A stretch of 64,000 bases of DNA from Arenicola marina (taxonomy: Eukaryota > Annelida > Polychaeta > Arenicolidae). Positions 35,501 through 45,672 of the stretch are shown here, one piece after another. The first letter of the stretch is position 1, and each line of letters starts with the position of its first letter. Location of the stretch: NCBI GenBank assembly GCA_964019135.1, contig OZ025253.1, positions 5,833,059 to 5,897,058 of the forward strand. Reading direction: 5' to 3'. The notes below the pieces were generated by a model. It had not been told where the DNA came from and ran no database searches. It saw only the letters and a program-made list of their open reading frames with translations. Made by a program: the position numbers and the translations under genes.

Positions 35501-35538
35501 AGATAATCGAGGAAAGTAGAAAAAGAATCGACAGCCAT
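29526..35538 (-). CDS. SRPRB: signal recognition particle receptor subunit beta, seven exons
   Basis: Coding exons on the minus strand: 35538-35424, 33127-33036, 32786-32709, 32239-32157, 30919-30860, 30547-30416 and 29739-29526. Every junction is GT-AG and in phase, giving 257 residues (human protein about 271). The product is the ER-membrane GTPase that anchors the SRP receptor alpha subunit and helps dock ribosomes at the translocon. Residues 23-41 form the single N-terminal membrane segment. The G1 P-loop is GLCDSGKT at 57-64, the switch I threonine lies in NTQTSI at 77-82, G3 is DLPGHE at 103-108, G4 is NKHD at 166-169, and a G5-like SSA is at 233-235. The C-terminus LENWLMKIA matches the family's conserved ending. 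All GTPase motifs are intact, so the gene looks functional. The ATG at 35538 follows GAAATGGCT context. An in-frame upstream ATG about 45 bp earlier would add 15 residues. Introns carry SINEs and MITEs. Confidence 0.95.
29745..29990. repeat. AAT-rich microsatellite in SRPRB intron 6
   Basis: Imperfect AAT/ATT trinucleotide runs with a GAATTAATAATAATAATTAT super-unit lie directly next to the exon 7 acceptor (minus strand). Confidence 0.85.
30340..30392 (-). other. tRNA-like fragment in SRPRB intron 6
   Basis: The minus strand contains GTAGCTCAGTCGGCTAGC, a good box A, but the expected box B is degenerate. It is probably a tRNA-derived SINE head or a tRNA pseudogene. Confidence 0.35.
31155..31420 (+). 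mobile_element. tRNA-derived SINE, family 1, long copy
   Basis: Box A-like GATAGCACAGTGG and box B-like GGTGCTTCGAGCCCC are followed by a body (GGGGTTACCCCGGAAACA) shared with the minus-strand copy at 53757-54025. It is inserted in SRPRB intron 4 in antisense orientation to the gene. Confidence 0.8.
31425..31612 (+). repeat. dispersed 180-bp repeat, copy 1
   Basis: Matches the reverse complement of 45893-46075, with shared ACCGATTCATAT, ACCCAAGTGTC, GTGACCGCCAG and GGAGGTGTGTCC blocks. It abuts the SINE upstream. Confidence 0.75.
31780..31845 (+). pseudogene. possible THAP zinc-finger N-terminal fossil
   Basis: VVYCAAWKCRN followed by RDPDIS resembles the start of a THAP domain (an M-x-x-C-x-x-x-x-C opening then a DPDISF-like stretch). 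The THAP signature does not continue downstream, and the first codon is GTG, not ATG. It is a weak call resting on about 20 residues. Confidence 0.3.
32427..32721 (-). repeat. degenerate tandem copies of the SRPRB exon 3 end and donor
   Basis: Exon 3 ends with TAAAGGAGACAAG and its donor continues GTCAGT (32703-32721 on the plus strand). Similar sequences recur in intron 3 at 32427-32448, 32465-32486, 32501-32522, 32537-32551, about 32571-32599, 32619-32638 and 32656-32680. Two of them keep a perfect AAGGTCAGT donor core. Confidence 0.75.
33413..33470 (+). repeat. 57-bp hairpin block, shared with 14638
   Basis: AGATGCAACGTAGTCCGC and GCGGAACTATGTTACATCT are near-complementary arms around a short loop. 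The left arm and loop recur near 14638. Two copies of the same small hairpin suggest a mobile or structured element. Confidence 0.6.
34843..35025. mobile_element. 183-bp MITE in SRPRB intron 1
   Basis: Perfect 16-bp inverted ends, ATTGATATTATACTCA at the left and its complement at the right, extend imperfectly to about 28 bp. There is no coding content, and no clear target duplication is seen. Confidence 0.7.
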
Positions 35539-35710
35539 TTCTGCCAGATGGAGATGGTGACAGCGCGCACTGATGAGCGACAATACAGTAATTTTGTGCC
35601 AAGGGGCGGTTCAGTTTTTCATGTTTCCCAGGGAGCGTTTAGTTTCCCATATTGCCCTTTCGCTCCGTGCGTGTTTTCGCATATCATCCTGGTGAGGATT
35701 TGATAAACTG

Positions 35711-35838
35711 CAGGGGCGGATGCGGGGGGGGGGGGGGGGGGGCAGGAGAGGACCTGGCCATTTAACATATGAAAATCGAAACCGACCCCACCCTAAAACC
35801 GAGGTCCCCCCTATCCAGATTTTAGGGATCCGCCCCTG
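35711..35838. mobile_element. 128-bp element with CAGGGGCGGAT ends and a 5-bp duplication
   Basis: CAGGGGCGGAT at the left and ATCCGCCCCTG at the right are exact inverted copies. AACTG occurs directly outside both ends (35706-35710 and 35839-35843). It belongs with the elements at 16918 and 49533 and contains a long G run. Confidence 0.75.
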
Positions 35839-35843
35839 AACTG

Positions 35844-37439
35844 GCTGGGATACGGTGCATGAAAATTCAGTTAGAGCACTGGGGTAGTTCGGTTTGTTAT
35901 ACAAATATTTCCCGTCCAATTCAAGAAATACGTGCAACGAGTAGATCTATGCTGAAATATCGACATTCAAAACTAAACAGAACGTAATTATAGGCTGCAC
36001 TAAATTAAACGCATTATAGATTGGTAAGTACTTTAACTGTTGCTAACAGATAAATGTTCGTAAGTTCAAAGCCTTCTCATATCATTTGTCAGTTTTCCAC
36101 TAGTTTATTGCACATTTTTAGCGATGTTTAGCAGCTAATCAGCCAACGAATTTAATGCCTAAATAAATTAATGAGTTAAATATTCATCCAAGCAATTAAA
36201 GCGAAATCGCTTCACTGCATTGATGGATATCGCGCACCGAATAAAACTGTTTAAGACATCATGAAAAATGCAGGCTATTATATTTTCTAATAGATGCCAT
36301 ATGTATAGCGCTCAAATATTAAGGTACACCAATACGGCACCAATGAGTTTTATTATTCGGGTCAGGATTATGTGCACGTTATGATTATTATGTCTTTCGC
36401 AGCATAACGTTCCCACGACAAAACATGAATACAAGTTTGACAGTACTGAGGATGATGCAATAATTTTACTGTCGCTGTCTGTCGCGCAGAGAGGATGATG
36501 CAATGTTGGCAGCTAGTCCAGGTTATATCAGAAGTCGTGATAATCTGGTGCTGACAGCTGGAAGACCACTTCAGACTTTGTGGACTTCGGCAGTCTATAC
36601 GAGGGGCACAAACATATTCCAAGTCTGCAACGGCCAATGGCCTCAAGGTAAGTTCCTTTACGTTCGTGTGTGCCACAGACGCAGTCAGTGGGGTGAGGGG
36701 TGGGTGGGGGGGGGGGGCATGCTCTACTCCGCTCCATATATATAGCCAAAGGCCCCAAGGTAAGTTTCTTGACGTAGGTATACAGGGGCTGTTCCAGAAA
36801 TTTGAAAAGGGGGGAGGGGGGTTCAAACTTGCGACATGGGGGGGGGGGTCACGCCACACCAGATAGCGTTCTTCCTCAAAAAGAAAAGAGAGTGGGGTGC
36901 CCGTTTCTGATGGCCTTATATCTTGCATTGAAAAACGGCATTCTTTCTCAAACAGCACCCCCCCCCCCCCCGCTGGCAGGGTTTTAGCGAGAATTTTTTT
37001 CTTGCCAACCCAAATCTTGGCTGGTAAGAAATATAAAATAAAGTTTATGTAGATAAAGTTGTGATCGCTATGATTTTCTTATAAACCTCAAGACCAAAAG
37101 GCCCTTGAAATGCCCAGCGTGACGACCCTCAGGCATGCGCCATCAGACGCCATTTTCTTCATTCATATCTGCCACGAAAGGAGATGCTTTGCCTTGTTTC
37201 TGTGTAAAGCCGTGCATCTTGAATTTAACAAATCATGGATCAGCCGACATACGGGCAGCTCGGTTTACCCAAACCCAACCGCTCATGGCTCTGCCCCTCA
37301 CACTCTTATTCTGCTTAAAAGAAAATACCGGACGGCCGCCATGTGATATCAAAATAAAACCCTGTTGGTATAAAATCTATTTGCCGTTAATCGTTTTGTT
37401 TAAAGAGAAACCATCATCGCGAAAATCGCACATCAACAG
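35844..37439. other. intergenic, partial repeats
   Basis: GGCCNNNGGCCNCAAGGTAAGT occurs twice about 100 bp apart (near 36636 and 36735). About 36781-36860 looks like the left end of the CAGGGGC element family without its right end. Homopolymer C/G runs are present. No gene is supported. Confidence 0.45.
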
Positions 37440-39065
37440 TACTTCGAACCCATTTTATCGCCTCGAGTCTGGCTACAGGAAGAGATATAACTGCCAAAAT
37501 GTGTTAACCGATTTTAGTGAAAACTGTTAGTTGCATGCTGATAACAAACTTATTACGGGATCTATCATAACAGATTTATCAAAAGCTTTTGGTTGTCTGC
37601 CATATGGACTACTAGTCAGTAAATTGAATGCATATGGTGTTGATGTAAATCCTGCACATTAGTAGCAAGTTATTTTCAAAACAGGAAACATCGAGTTAAG
37701 TTATGCAATAAGAAACGCGCTAATTTGACCTTGATGAAAGGAGCTCCTCAGGGGTCTTTTTTTGGCCCATTTGCTTTCAATATATTTACTAATGACCTCG
37801 TCAAAACTATAGAGGGTATTGCGCACAGTGACCTGTCTAACTATGCCGATGAGAACACCGTTTCCTGCTACGGTCAAATTATTGAGGGCGTCACTAACAG
37901 TCTTGAAAACGTGGCGTCCAAATTGATGGACTGGTTTCAGGAAAATCACATGAAAGCCAACCCATTTAAATTCCAGTATATATTATTTGGGACTAAGCCC
38001 ACAAGTCAAACGCAACATGTGCACATGGGGGATGATGTCATAAGATCTGTCAGTTGTGTCAAGCTACTTGGGGTTGTTACGATATGCAAGGGTGCGTTAT
38101 GATGAACTGTCCGAGATTGTGTAGCACTCGTATCTTTGTTAATTTCGATTGGTTGGGTCAGGGGTCAGAGGGTTATGACAAGTTCCTGTTGAATGTTCAT
38201 GACTGTAGAATGTAGATGCCGGTGAGTGGATGGCACGTGTGACCAATAAACTGATTAAAACGACGTATTGAAACAGGGGTTACTACAGATTCTAAGCTTA
38301 ACTTCAGTAATCCTATTGCAGATATATGTAAAAAGGCTGGCAGACAGATAATGTATTGGGTCGCTTGTCGACGACACTAAGTACAGATGCCAAGCAAAGG
38401 TTATTTGTTAACTGTTTCATTTTATCACATTTTAATTATTGTCCGATTGTATGGCATTACAGCAGTATAGCTGATATGAAGAAAATAAAACAAATTCAAG
38501 AGCGAGCCTTAAGGTTTATTTACAGTGATTTCGCCTCGTCGTAAGTGTCTTAAGGCAAAATGGGAACCGACCTCAAATATGGTCCGAACAGTGTTAGGCA
38601 CCATGGTGCTATGTTATGGAATCACTTAAGCAACAAGATCAAAGATGCTACTACTAAAAATGAGTTTAAATATTTAATTTCTTCATGGAAAGGTCCAGTA
38701 TGTGAATGTTCGCATTTTGCCATATGTTCCTTAGCATGCATGTAATGTGAAATAATAGCTCTATATCGTTATAGCTATAGATCGTTATAGCTCTAAATCG
38801 TTACAGGTTCCTCCTAGTTGCCCACAATGTGCAATACGTTCTTTGTACGTTATATAGTACCTAGTCAACATGTTTCAGTTGTTTATTTGACACAACGTTA
38901 AGCATTAGTGTCCATCTGTTGTTTATTTGACACAACGTTAATCACTAGCATCCATTGTAAAAAAGCCAAACCATAACGTTTCATCCGGATGTCATTGTCG
39001 GCTAATAGCGCGCAAGTGCTAATGTTACCCTTTTAATCCTTTGTAAAATAAAATTGTATCTTATC
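37440..39065 (+). pseudogene. degenerate CR1/Jockey-like LINE, reverse transcriptase to 3' end
   Basis: Recognisable in order are FYRLESGYRKRY (37450), ITDLSKAFGCLPYGLLVSKLNAYGV (about 37565), GAPQGSFFGPFAFNIFTNDL (37740), YADENTVSC (37840, second catalytic Asp of YADD changed to Glu), CVKLLGV (38055), LNFSN and KKAGRQ (38295), HFNYCPIVWHY (38430) and the terminal SVRHHGAMLWNHL to NEFKYLISSWKGP block (38600). Motif order fits CR1/Jockey-type non-LTR elements. The 3' end is an ATAAAATTG phrase with a TATCT-type tail. Several frameshifts, the damaged catalytic box and a 200-bp insertion at 38076-38275 make it inactive. The 5' half is absent. Confidence 0.85.
38076..38275. mobile_element. 200-bp insertion inside the LINE
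   Basis: The LINE reading LLGV is interrupted after GGGGTT (38070-38075) and resumes at a second GGGGTT (38276-38281). This leaves a 200-bp insert between candidate 6-bp target duplications. The insert ends CCAATAAACTG...GAAACA, which contains AATAAA. Confidence 0.65.
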
Positions 39066-39258
39066 TTATCTTAACAGTAGCAAATACAGATTTTCGCCCG
39101 TCAGGGTGTCGACTTGAACACGTGACTCGAGTTAGCCAATCACCGCTGAACCCAAAATGCGGTGCGTCTTTGGAACAAGCTGTCAGCTTAACACCTCTCA
39201 TGAATAGTGGCAAACGAATTTGACTTATACATTTGAAACATCGATGCGTTTAGAACAA

Positions 39259-39641
39259 AATGGTCTACTGTTCATCTGTTGGCTGTGCAAGTGTAACATA
39301 TATCTTTCTACCGCTATCCACTAGGCGACCAGCAGTTTTTGCGGCAATGGCAGCACAAGATTGCTCGTGTGAATTTTAGACCCACCAAACATTCAAGAGT
39401 ATGGTCCGACCTCTGTAAGAAATATTGCTTTGATGAAGATCTGTATGCTAAGCTCGTAGGCACAGGACCAAACGAACCTATAAAGCTGAGGCTGAAGCCT
39501 GAAGCTGTTTCAACCATATTTTCCCATCGTCATCCCCTGCCTTCACCCCTTGCTGCACAGTATGCACATGGTCCGCCAGTTGACCCGGCTGCTAGCTTCA
39601 GGCACCTCTCCTCCCACCACCCCTCCTCACCACCCCTGTAG
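39259..39641 (+). pseudogene. THAP-domain fossil
   Basis: MVYCSSVGCAS (39259) is a typical THAP opening. After a frameshift near 39325 the frame continues as LRQWQHKIARVNFRPTKHSRVW (about 39336-39400) and LRLKPEAVSTIF (about 39487-39523), matching the conserved W, the PTKHS region and the final LKPxAVPTIF motif. THAP domains are C2CH zinc fingers that bind DNA, often derived from P-element-like transposases. The second ligand pair, normally C-x2-H, reads WSDL here, so zinc binding is lost. A Pro/His-rich tail ends at a stop at 39641. The broken frame and lost ligands mark it as a dead copy. Confidence 0.7.
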
Positions 39642-40889
39642 ACCGCCACCCCACCCAGCCTAACCCATGCGACAGTTCTGGTAGTACGGCCGTCCTTCAG
39701 CGGCAGTGAGTTTCTAAACAGCAGATGTATCAACTTACACCATCGACTGCCGCTTCCCGAACCATGGCCCGCCACAATACGAGTCAAGTCAAAATTGGGC
39801 ACCCTGCCAACAATGACCATCCGCGTAAAACCTCTAACGCGATGTAATTAGGTAATTAAACCGCTTCGATATTATAGCTTCCGGTGGTAGTAGTCGTTTA
39901 AACCTACTGGTGGCTTGATCGCCGGTGACGTCATCATCCGCGCACTGGGCGGATTTCTTTGGTAACCCGGGTGTATCCCTGCGGTGGACCCAATACGCAC
40001 ATTACGCATCGGCTCACCGCCCGACACTTCTTTCACCCGGGCATGGGTGCGCGCGCATCCATTCGGTATGCCGATGTGCCCCGTTCAAAACAGCACGGGA
40101 CATTCGGGAGAAGATGGCGGCTGATTGAAAGGTGATGAGAGTAGGTTGGTTCCAGTGCCTTAATGTGCACCGGATGTGAACGGTGTGTGCATTTCATTGG
40201 AATAGGTATATCCCTGCCGGCACACCCGGAAGTTCCCTGTCACGTGTTGCGGGTCCCGGGCGGGATACCGAACCTGGCCCAAAGAAATGCGCCCACTGAG
40301 GCGGGTGCCCTTGGCAAGTTGTGGGGGGTCGTGCAAAAGTGCTTGGAACTTCACTAATTGTAACGGACAGATATAGACGTTTCGGCTGCCCATAGTTTTT
40401 GTTACGGGCCAGTGCACTCAGCGTGGGCATGTCAGGATCGAGTTGCGGAGCCCGATCGACCGCGGTCGACCGCCTCAGCAGTCCCGCATTATAATATTAA
40501 ACTCTGGCCGACGATTATTCTGAAATACGTGGGGGTAGCAAGTAGATATCGATGCATGCTAATTATCTTTTAGTTATCAATATTTTAAGCTATGTAGAGT
40601 GTGCTACTATTTCCAAATTAGGGTTATTTATTTAGTGCATATGCCTGCAGCAAATTGTACGCGGCGCTCGATCGTGCTCTGCAGCTCAAACCTGTTCTCG
40701 CGGGTTCTACTTCCGGCCTGGCAGTTTGGAGACAAACAAACGAACACGTGCTTTTTGTTCAGTGCGCGTCTGTTTCGCCCCCTGCGTAACAATGAATACC
40801 GCGCGAAGTCATAGTAGTTACGACATAGGACGTGGAACCAGGCAAGCTGCGTGGCCGAGAAGGCAAACAGGGGGTGGGTCGTAATAGGG
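39642..40889. other. no gene recognised
   Basis: Several short frames on both strands lack recognisable domains. CACGTG and TGACGTCA-like sites occur but cannot be tied to a gene. Confidence 0.4.
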
Positions 40890-41404
40890 CTATACAGTTC
40901 TCGCGATCAGGGTGCGAGACTTCAGTTTTGGGGAAAAGCAAACACACGTGTTTCATGTTGAAGTATAGGCAGCTGTAAGTCAATTTCTTTCCAGGTTTTT
41001 TCTAAGTCCCATTTCACTAAACATGGCAAGTGGAGGTATACGTTAAAATATTTGGAGGCGGTGAAATTCAGAACGTTCGGAATATAGGCCCTACAAGGAA
41101 AAATCCGTCTTCAAAACCCTCGAAAGCTAAAAATAGCGTTCTAACTTTAGCCCTGCATGCGGGCTTTCGCGAGTTCCCCAAACAGCGAGTGACGTCAGAC
41201 GTCACACGTACAGTCTCAAGTGCCTCCGCCGTAACCAAAATAGCGAGAGAAAGTGATCGACTTAGCCATTCGGCTGTCAAAATGTGCAGTGCATGGAGTA
41301 ACAACACACTGATGCGTCATTAAACCACGTGTTAAAGGTAAAATAAGACCAGTTGGATGTTTTCGCATCACTTTTGGATCATGAAAAGACATAGTTTCTT
41401 CATT
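40890..41404 (-). repeat. dispersed 0.5-kb repeat, copy B
   Basis: Reverse-complement partner of 8655-9165. The conserved order confirms one family in opposite orientations 32 kb apart. Confidence 0.75.
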
Positions 41405-41899
41405 GTCCTGTCGTTGTCCTGTGTTCTCCTGTCGTTGCAAATAATAAGAAAGAAAAGTATGTCGTCTATCTGTTTTGTGCAGCTATATTTCTCTATATAT
41501 TAATCATACCGCTAGGCCTTCCGCAATGGACGCAAATCTCAGCGCTTGGTTCTTGCGCAGGTAGTCTGGTTCCCTGGCTCTGTCTTTGCGTAACATATAC
41601 GTCACGCCATGTCACAGATAGTCAGGATACCAGTGTGCGCAGAGATTCTAAACTCGGTCCGAACACGTGCTTCGTTTGTTTGTCCCTAAAATAAGTAAAC
41701 CGGAAGTCTTGGCGAACGAAACGTTATAGCCCTATTCGTCTTTCGTGCATCTCAAATAAAGAGCTGTTAACTTTTTAGAACCAATATATTGGTAGATGAC
41801 ACTTTGAACTTGTAATTTTCCATAATGCTGGCCACGATCATTAAACTCGGCGCGCAAATTTTACACTGATCTGGAGTGATCGGGCGACAAGTATGGACA
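41405..41899. other. no gene recognised
   Basis: Nothing is supported. An ACACGTGCTTCGTTTGTTTG phrase near 41662 resembles one end of the adjacent dispersed repeat. Confidence 0.4.
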
Positions 41900-42137
41900 G
41901 CCATCACTGTTTTGTAATGCTGGAGGGTAAAGTCATACTGTTGTGCTCTGGGTATCATGCACTCTAGTCTTCTTGGTGCATTATTAATGGTTTCTTGATG
42001 ATGCTCTCCAACGGTTTGTGATCTGAATAAATTGTGGTGTGTCTCCCAAATGAGTATGGACGATGTTTGTTCAATGCGAAGAGGACAGCGAGCATTTCTT
42101 TTTCTATTTGGGCATACTTTTCTTCAGTGGTGGTCAG
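41900..42137 (-). pseudogene. Ty3/Gypsy pol fossil, C-terminal RNase H part
   Basis: The minus strand reads LTTTEEKYAQIEKEMLAVLF, then GRHTTIYSDHKPLESIIKKP, which is the second half of a Ty3/Gypsy RNase H including its Glu and Asp active-site positions. After YDFTLQHYK the homology ends, so the integrase region is missing. The fragment continues directly from the piece at 43758-44960 once the inserted element is discounted. Confidence 0.8.
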
Positions 42138-43757
42138 TATGGAAGGGCATCGGAGCCAAGATTCTAAGTCCTTAATTCCTTGTGCTTCATTCGTAATTCT
42201 TCATTTTTAATGCGTTATTGTTCATTGGGTCTGCGCATTTCTTACTTCTTGGTGCTAAATCCTTATTTTCTTATGCTCGATTTGTAATGCTTGATTGTTA
42301 ATGCTATTTGGCGTATTTGTCAATTCTTAATTTTAAGTGTTAAATGTCAAGTCGTTAAACATTAGTTCCAGGTGATATATTGTTAATACAGTATGCTCGA
42401 CACACGTTTTGGGGCGTTTGTTCTAAAGTCTGTCTTGCTGCAGACCTGTCGACATGATAAAATCGTTGGCAATCGTCAATTGGGTCAAGGCGCGCCATCT
42501 GTCTTCATAACAGATAACATAACATAACAGCACAAATTATGACGAGAGAGGCGCTGCGGTAAAGGTTGAAATCGAACGTTATGAGAAAAGGAGTACTCAC
42601 GCCTATGAGATGACGTCTGGTCAGAGACTGGCACATCCGGTTGGCGCTTCCGGTTCCTCAATTTTGCATATTTTAATTAATCATGAACACTAATGAATAT
42701 TCAGTACGTCGCCGCAGGCAGATTAGGCCAACTTCTCTCCACCGGAAACTGTCAGTGACAGTGTGTAAACTGGCCACTTCGACGGAATCTTCACCCTGTC
42801 TGGAATTATCTGACCAGCAACAGGAGAACCGAAGGGGAAAGTGATACAGACAGTGAAGCTGAAGGTGTCAACAAGGTTAATGTGCTTTTAGAGACCATGC
42901 CAGGGGCGAAGCGGACACTGACAAAGCGAGACAGCCAGGCGGGCAACGAAGTTGGTTGTGAATCACAGCAACAAAAGTAGCGACAGCTGGGCCTGGGCTC
43001 GAGCCAGGACTGGCTTGCAAGCGACACTTCATTGCCTCCATTCTTCAATTAAGTTGTTTTTCGACTTTTCGACCCTTAATCAAACTTGCCCAAAGCAGGT
43101 TACCCAGCTGACGTTGTTAGTAGTATGCATTGGCTTAGTCAACAACATTCACAATGTGACATCGCTCTACATGCAGTCACAGTAGGGGGGGAGGAGGGGG
43201 CACCGTAGTAAATCAGTGTAGGGATGTTGTGATGTGCCGTCATGCTATGGTTTATCAGCGACATATCAATATGTGCATTAATTAGGCCGGTCTTATTCAG
43301 GAAAGAAGAGGTGAATGCCAGTTTTTAAACAAAAGATAACAAAGAATAAACCAATGTTTATTTAGCAACTTTGGTTATCAACTAAAATGTTATCTTATCG
43401 TAATTCACCCAAATGATATGAATCAATTAATTTAATAATAATCTTGAGAACAATTTAAATTAAATCCGTAGGGGTGTGGAAGGGGGCGTGCAGTTTGTAG
43501 TCTAAATTTTTTTTTAATTCGCAGTGTCAAATGTCGATTTTTCAAAATTCGCAGTGTCAAATGTCAATTTTTCAAAATTCGCATTGTCAAATGTCGATTT
43601 TTCAAAACTTACCTTAAAGTCAAATTTTAGAATGAATACTAATTAAGAGATACACCAATGAAATGAATAATAACGCATTAAGAACGAAAAATTACGAATG
43701 AAGCATAAGGAATTAGGAATTAAGGACTTAGAATTTTGGCCCCGATCCCCTTCCATA
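42138..43757. mobile_element. 1620-bp DNA transposon nested in the Gypsy fossil
   Basis: The ends are inverted repeats of about 75 bp: TATGGAAGGGCATCGG at the left against CCGATCCCCTTCCATA at the right, continuing through ATTCTAAGTCCTTAATTCC and GCTTCATTCGTAAT with one 7-bp indel. GGTCAG flanks both sides directly (42132-42137 and 43758-43763), a 6-bp target duplication. Inside are a 72-codon plus-strand frame without ATG (42762-42980, acidic SDTDSEAEG), a threefold 30-bp repeat at 43519-43607, and no recognisable transposase, so it is probably non-autonomous. From memory, 6-bp duplications are reported for Dada and IS3EU elements. The family is not proven. Confidence 0.85.
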
Positions 43758-44960
43758 GGTCAGAGCCCGGCTCGCATAGCAGATGGGTTGCCCTCTTGGA
43801 GTAAGCAACATCCTACCCCTCTGCTGCTGGCATCACACTGTATTAACAGTGGTTTTTCCTGATCATAGAATGCTAGGATTGGAGCTTTGGTGAATAGTTC
43901 CTTCATTTTCCTAAATGCTTCTTCTTGATCCTTCTCCCATCTCCATTCAGCATCTTTGCAGGTCAGTTGCCTGAGGGGCTTCAATACATCTGACAGAGAT
44001 GGAAGAAATCTGGACAAATAGTTGATCATTCCACAGATTGATTGACTGTGACAGTTGTGGGAGGTTTCATATCCTGAATTTCCTTCCATTTTAAGCGTGT
44101 CAGGCTTTAGTCCAGACTGGGTAGTGGTGTGTCCATGGAAAGTCACTTGCGTTTGTTTGTTTTGTTCTCGTTAAGCCTTATCCCGTGCTTCTCAGGTTCT
44201 TATCATGATCCATGTCTGCAGCTTCCTCATCTGATCCACATCCATATACTAGAATGTCATCAGCGATACAAAACACACCTGGTAAGTTCTCCAAGGCCAC
44301 CTGGAGCCTTTTTTGGAAGATTTCACTGCTTACTCTTAATCCGAAGGGCCGTCGTGTTCACCGAGATCTTCCAAAAGGAGTTTGAAAGGTTGTGAGGAAG
44401 CTGAATTCTTTGTCTAGCACACAATGCCAATATCCATTATTTAGCTCCGGGAGTATATCATCTAGCGTCAGCAGAGGATGGTGTTCTCGCTTGAGGGCTT
44501 GGTTTAAAACAGTTGGGTCGATACAAACCGAATGTCCCCATTCTTTTTTGTACCTATTGCCATCCGGCTGACCCATTCTGTCGGCTTGTCCACTTTGGCG
44601 ATTACGTCTTTTTCCTCAAGCTGCTTAATTCAGCTTAGCTTCCACTTTGTTCTTCAAAGACCCTGTATGATGATATTGCAGTTGGCTGTTTTCAGTTATC
44701 TGTTGTGAGATGGACTGTACCGGGAAGAGTCCATATAGTTCCTCGTTTAAAACATCTTCATTTGCTGATATAATGTCTTTGACACTGCTGATGTTCTCAT
44801 AGGTTACTGTTATCAGTCTCTTTTGTTCACATGCTCGTTTGCCAAGGACTGGAGTCAACGGCTCATCCACGACCATGAATTCCACAGAACATTTCTTCCT
44901 GTTTTTACAATTTCGGATAACAGTGCGGCACTTTCCTAAAGCTAGTGGTCATTTCGGAAG
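43758..44960 (-). pseudogene. Ty3/Gypsy pol fossil: protease-RT linker, RT and N-terminal RNase H
   Basis: From high to low coordinate the minus strand gives EFMVVDEPLTPVLGKRACEQ (44880, protease-RT linker), ICIDPxxLNQALKREHHPLLTLDDILPEL-type RT sequence (44530), YWHCVLDKEFSFLTTFQTPFG (44420), SSEIFQKRLQ (44330), the catalytic IADDILVYG (44260), INYLSRFLPSLSDVLKPLRQLT (44000) and RNase H up to IQCDASSRGVGCCLLQEG (43820). This order is diagnostic of Ty3/Gypsy pol. Frameshifts and stops lie between blocks, and gag, protease core and integrase are not seen. The frame breaks at the GGTCAG insertion site of the nested element. Confidence 0.88.
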
Positions 44961-45175
44961 AGTTGATTGATTTCCATGTCTGCCATAATGCCCTTGTTTT
45001 TTCCACATGTGCTCAGTTTCATAATCATTTCAATTTCAGAATCAGATTCTTTTTCTTTTTGGACAGAATGTATCTTCTTTGTTCTTTTCACGAATTATAA
45101 AGTTGCAATATTTCATCTCATCTCTTGTCTAATTCATATTTACATACTTTGCAATGTTTTATTGGTATGGTTGTA

Positions 45176-45350
45176 GTATTTCTGGTCCCAGGCCCGAATG
45201 GACGCCGAAAGTTCTACCCGCAGAGGCGGGTTTCGAACCGGGGACCTTTCGCATCCCGAGCGAACACCTTACGCGTTAGGCCAAAGGGAACTTCCCATTT
45301 GGCCCGAGGCGCTTGGTGTCTTTCATCCACCGGGCCTGGGCCGAGATATC
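45176..45350 (-). mobile_element. tRNA-derived SINE, family 2, copy 1
   Basis: On the minus strand a box-A-like GGCCTAACGCGTAAGG is followed 30 bp later by GGTTCGAAACC, a perfect box B. The tail reads GCGGGTAGAACTTTCGGCG. A second copy follows in the same orientation 311 bp away. Confidence 0.75.
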
Positions 45351-45486
45351 ACACTCCACCCTTTCCCCAATCGCCTGCGACCTCGCAGTGACCGCCACCA
45401 TGCGCCACGCCGTCAAACCGGACGCTGGCCATATCCTGTGGCTCCGGGTGGTTCCGACAACCCAGGCTCGTCTCCATCGGCACCAA

Positions 45487-45672
45487 ATGTAGTATTTCTG
45501 TGCCCAGGCCCGAATGGACGCCGAAAGTTCTACCCGCAGAGGCGGGTTTCGAACCGGCGACCTTCCGCATCCCGAGCGAACACCTTACACGTTAGGCCAA
45601 AGGGAACTTCCCATTTGGCCCGAGGCGCTTGGTGTCTTTCATCCACCGGGCCTGGGCCGAGATATCACATGG
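45487..45672 (-). mobile_element. tRNA-derived SINE, family 2, copy 2
   Basis: Near-identical to 45176-45350. Box B keeps the GGTTCGAAACC core. The stretch between the copies (45351-45486) is not repeated a second time, so this is a pair rather than a long array. Confidence 0.75.

Noticed and set aside
44129..44395. Plus-strand frame of 88 codons
   Set aside because: It is the antisense of the Gypsy reverse transcriptase block containing IADDILVYG.
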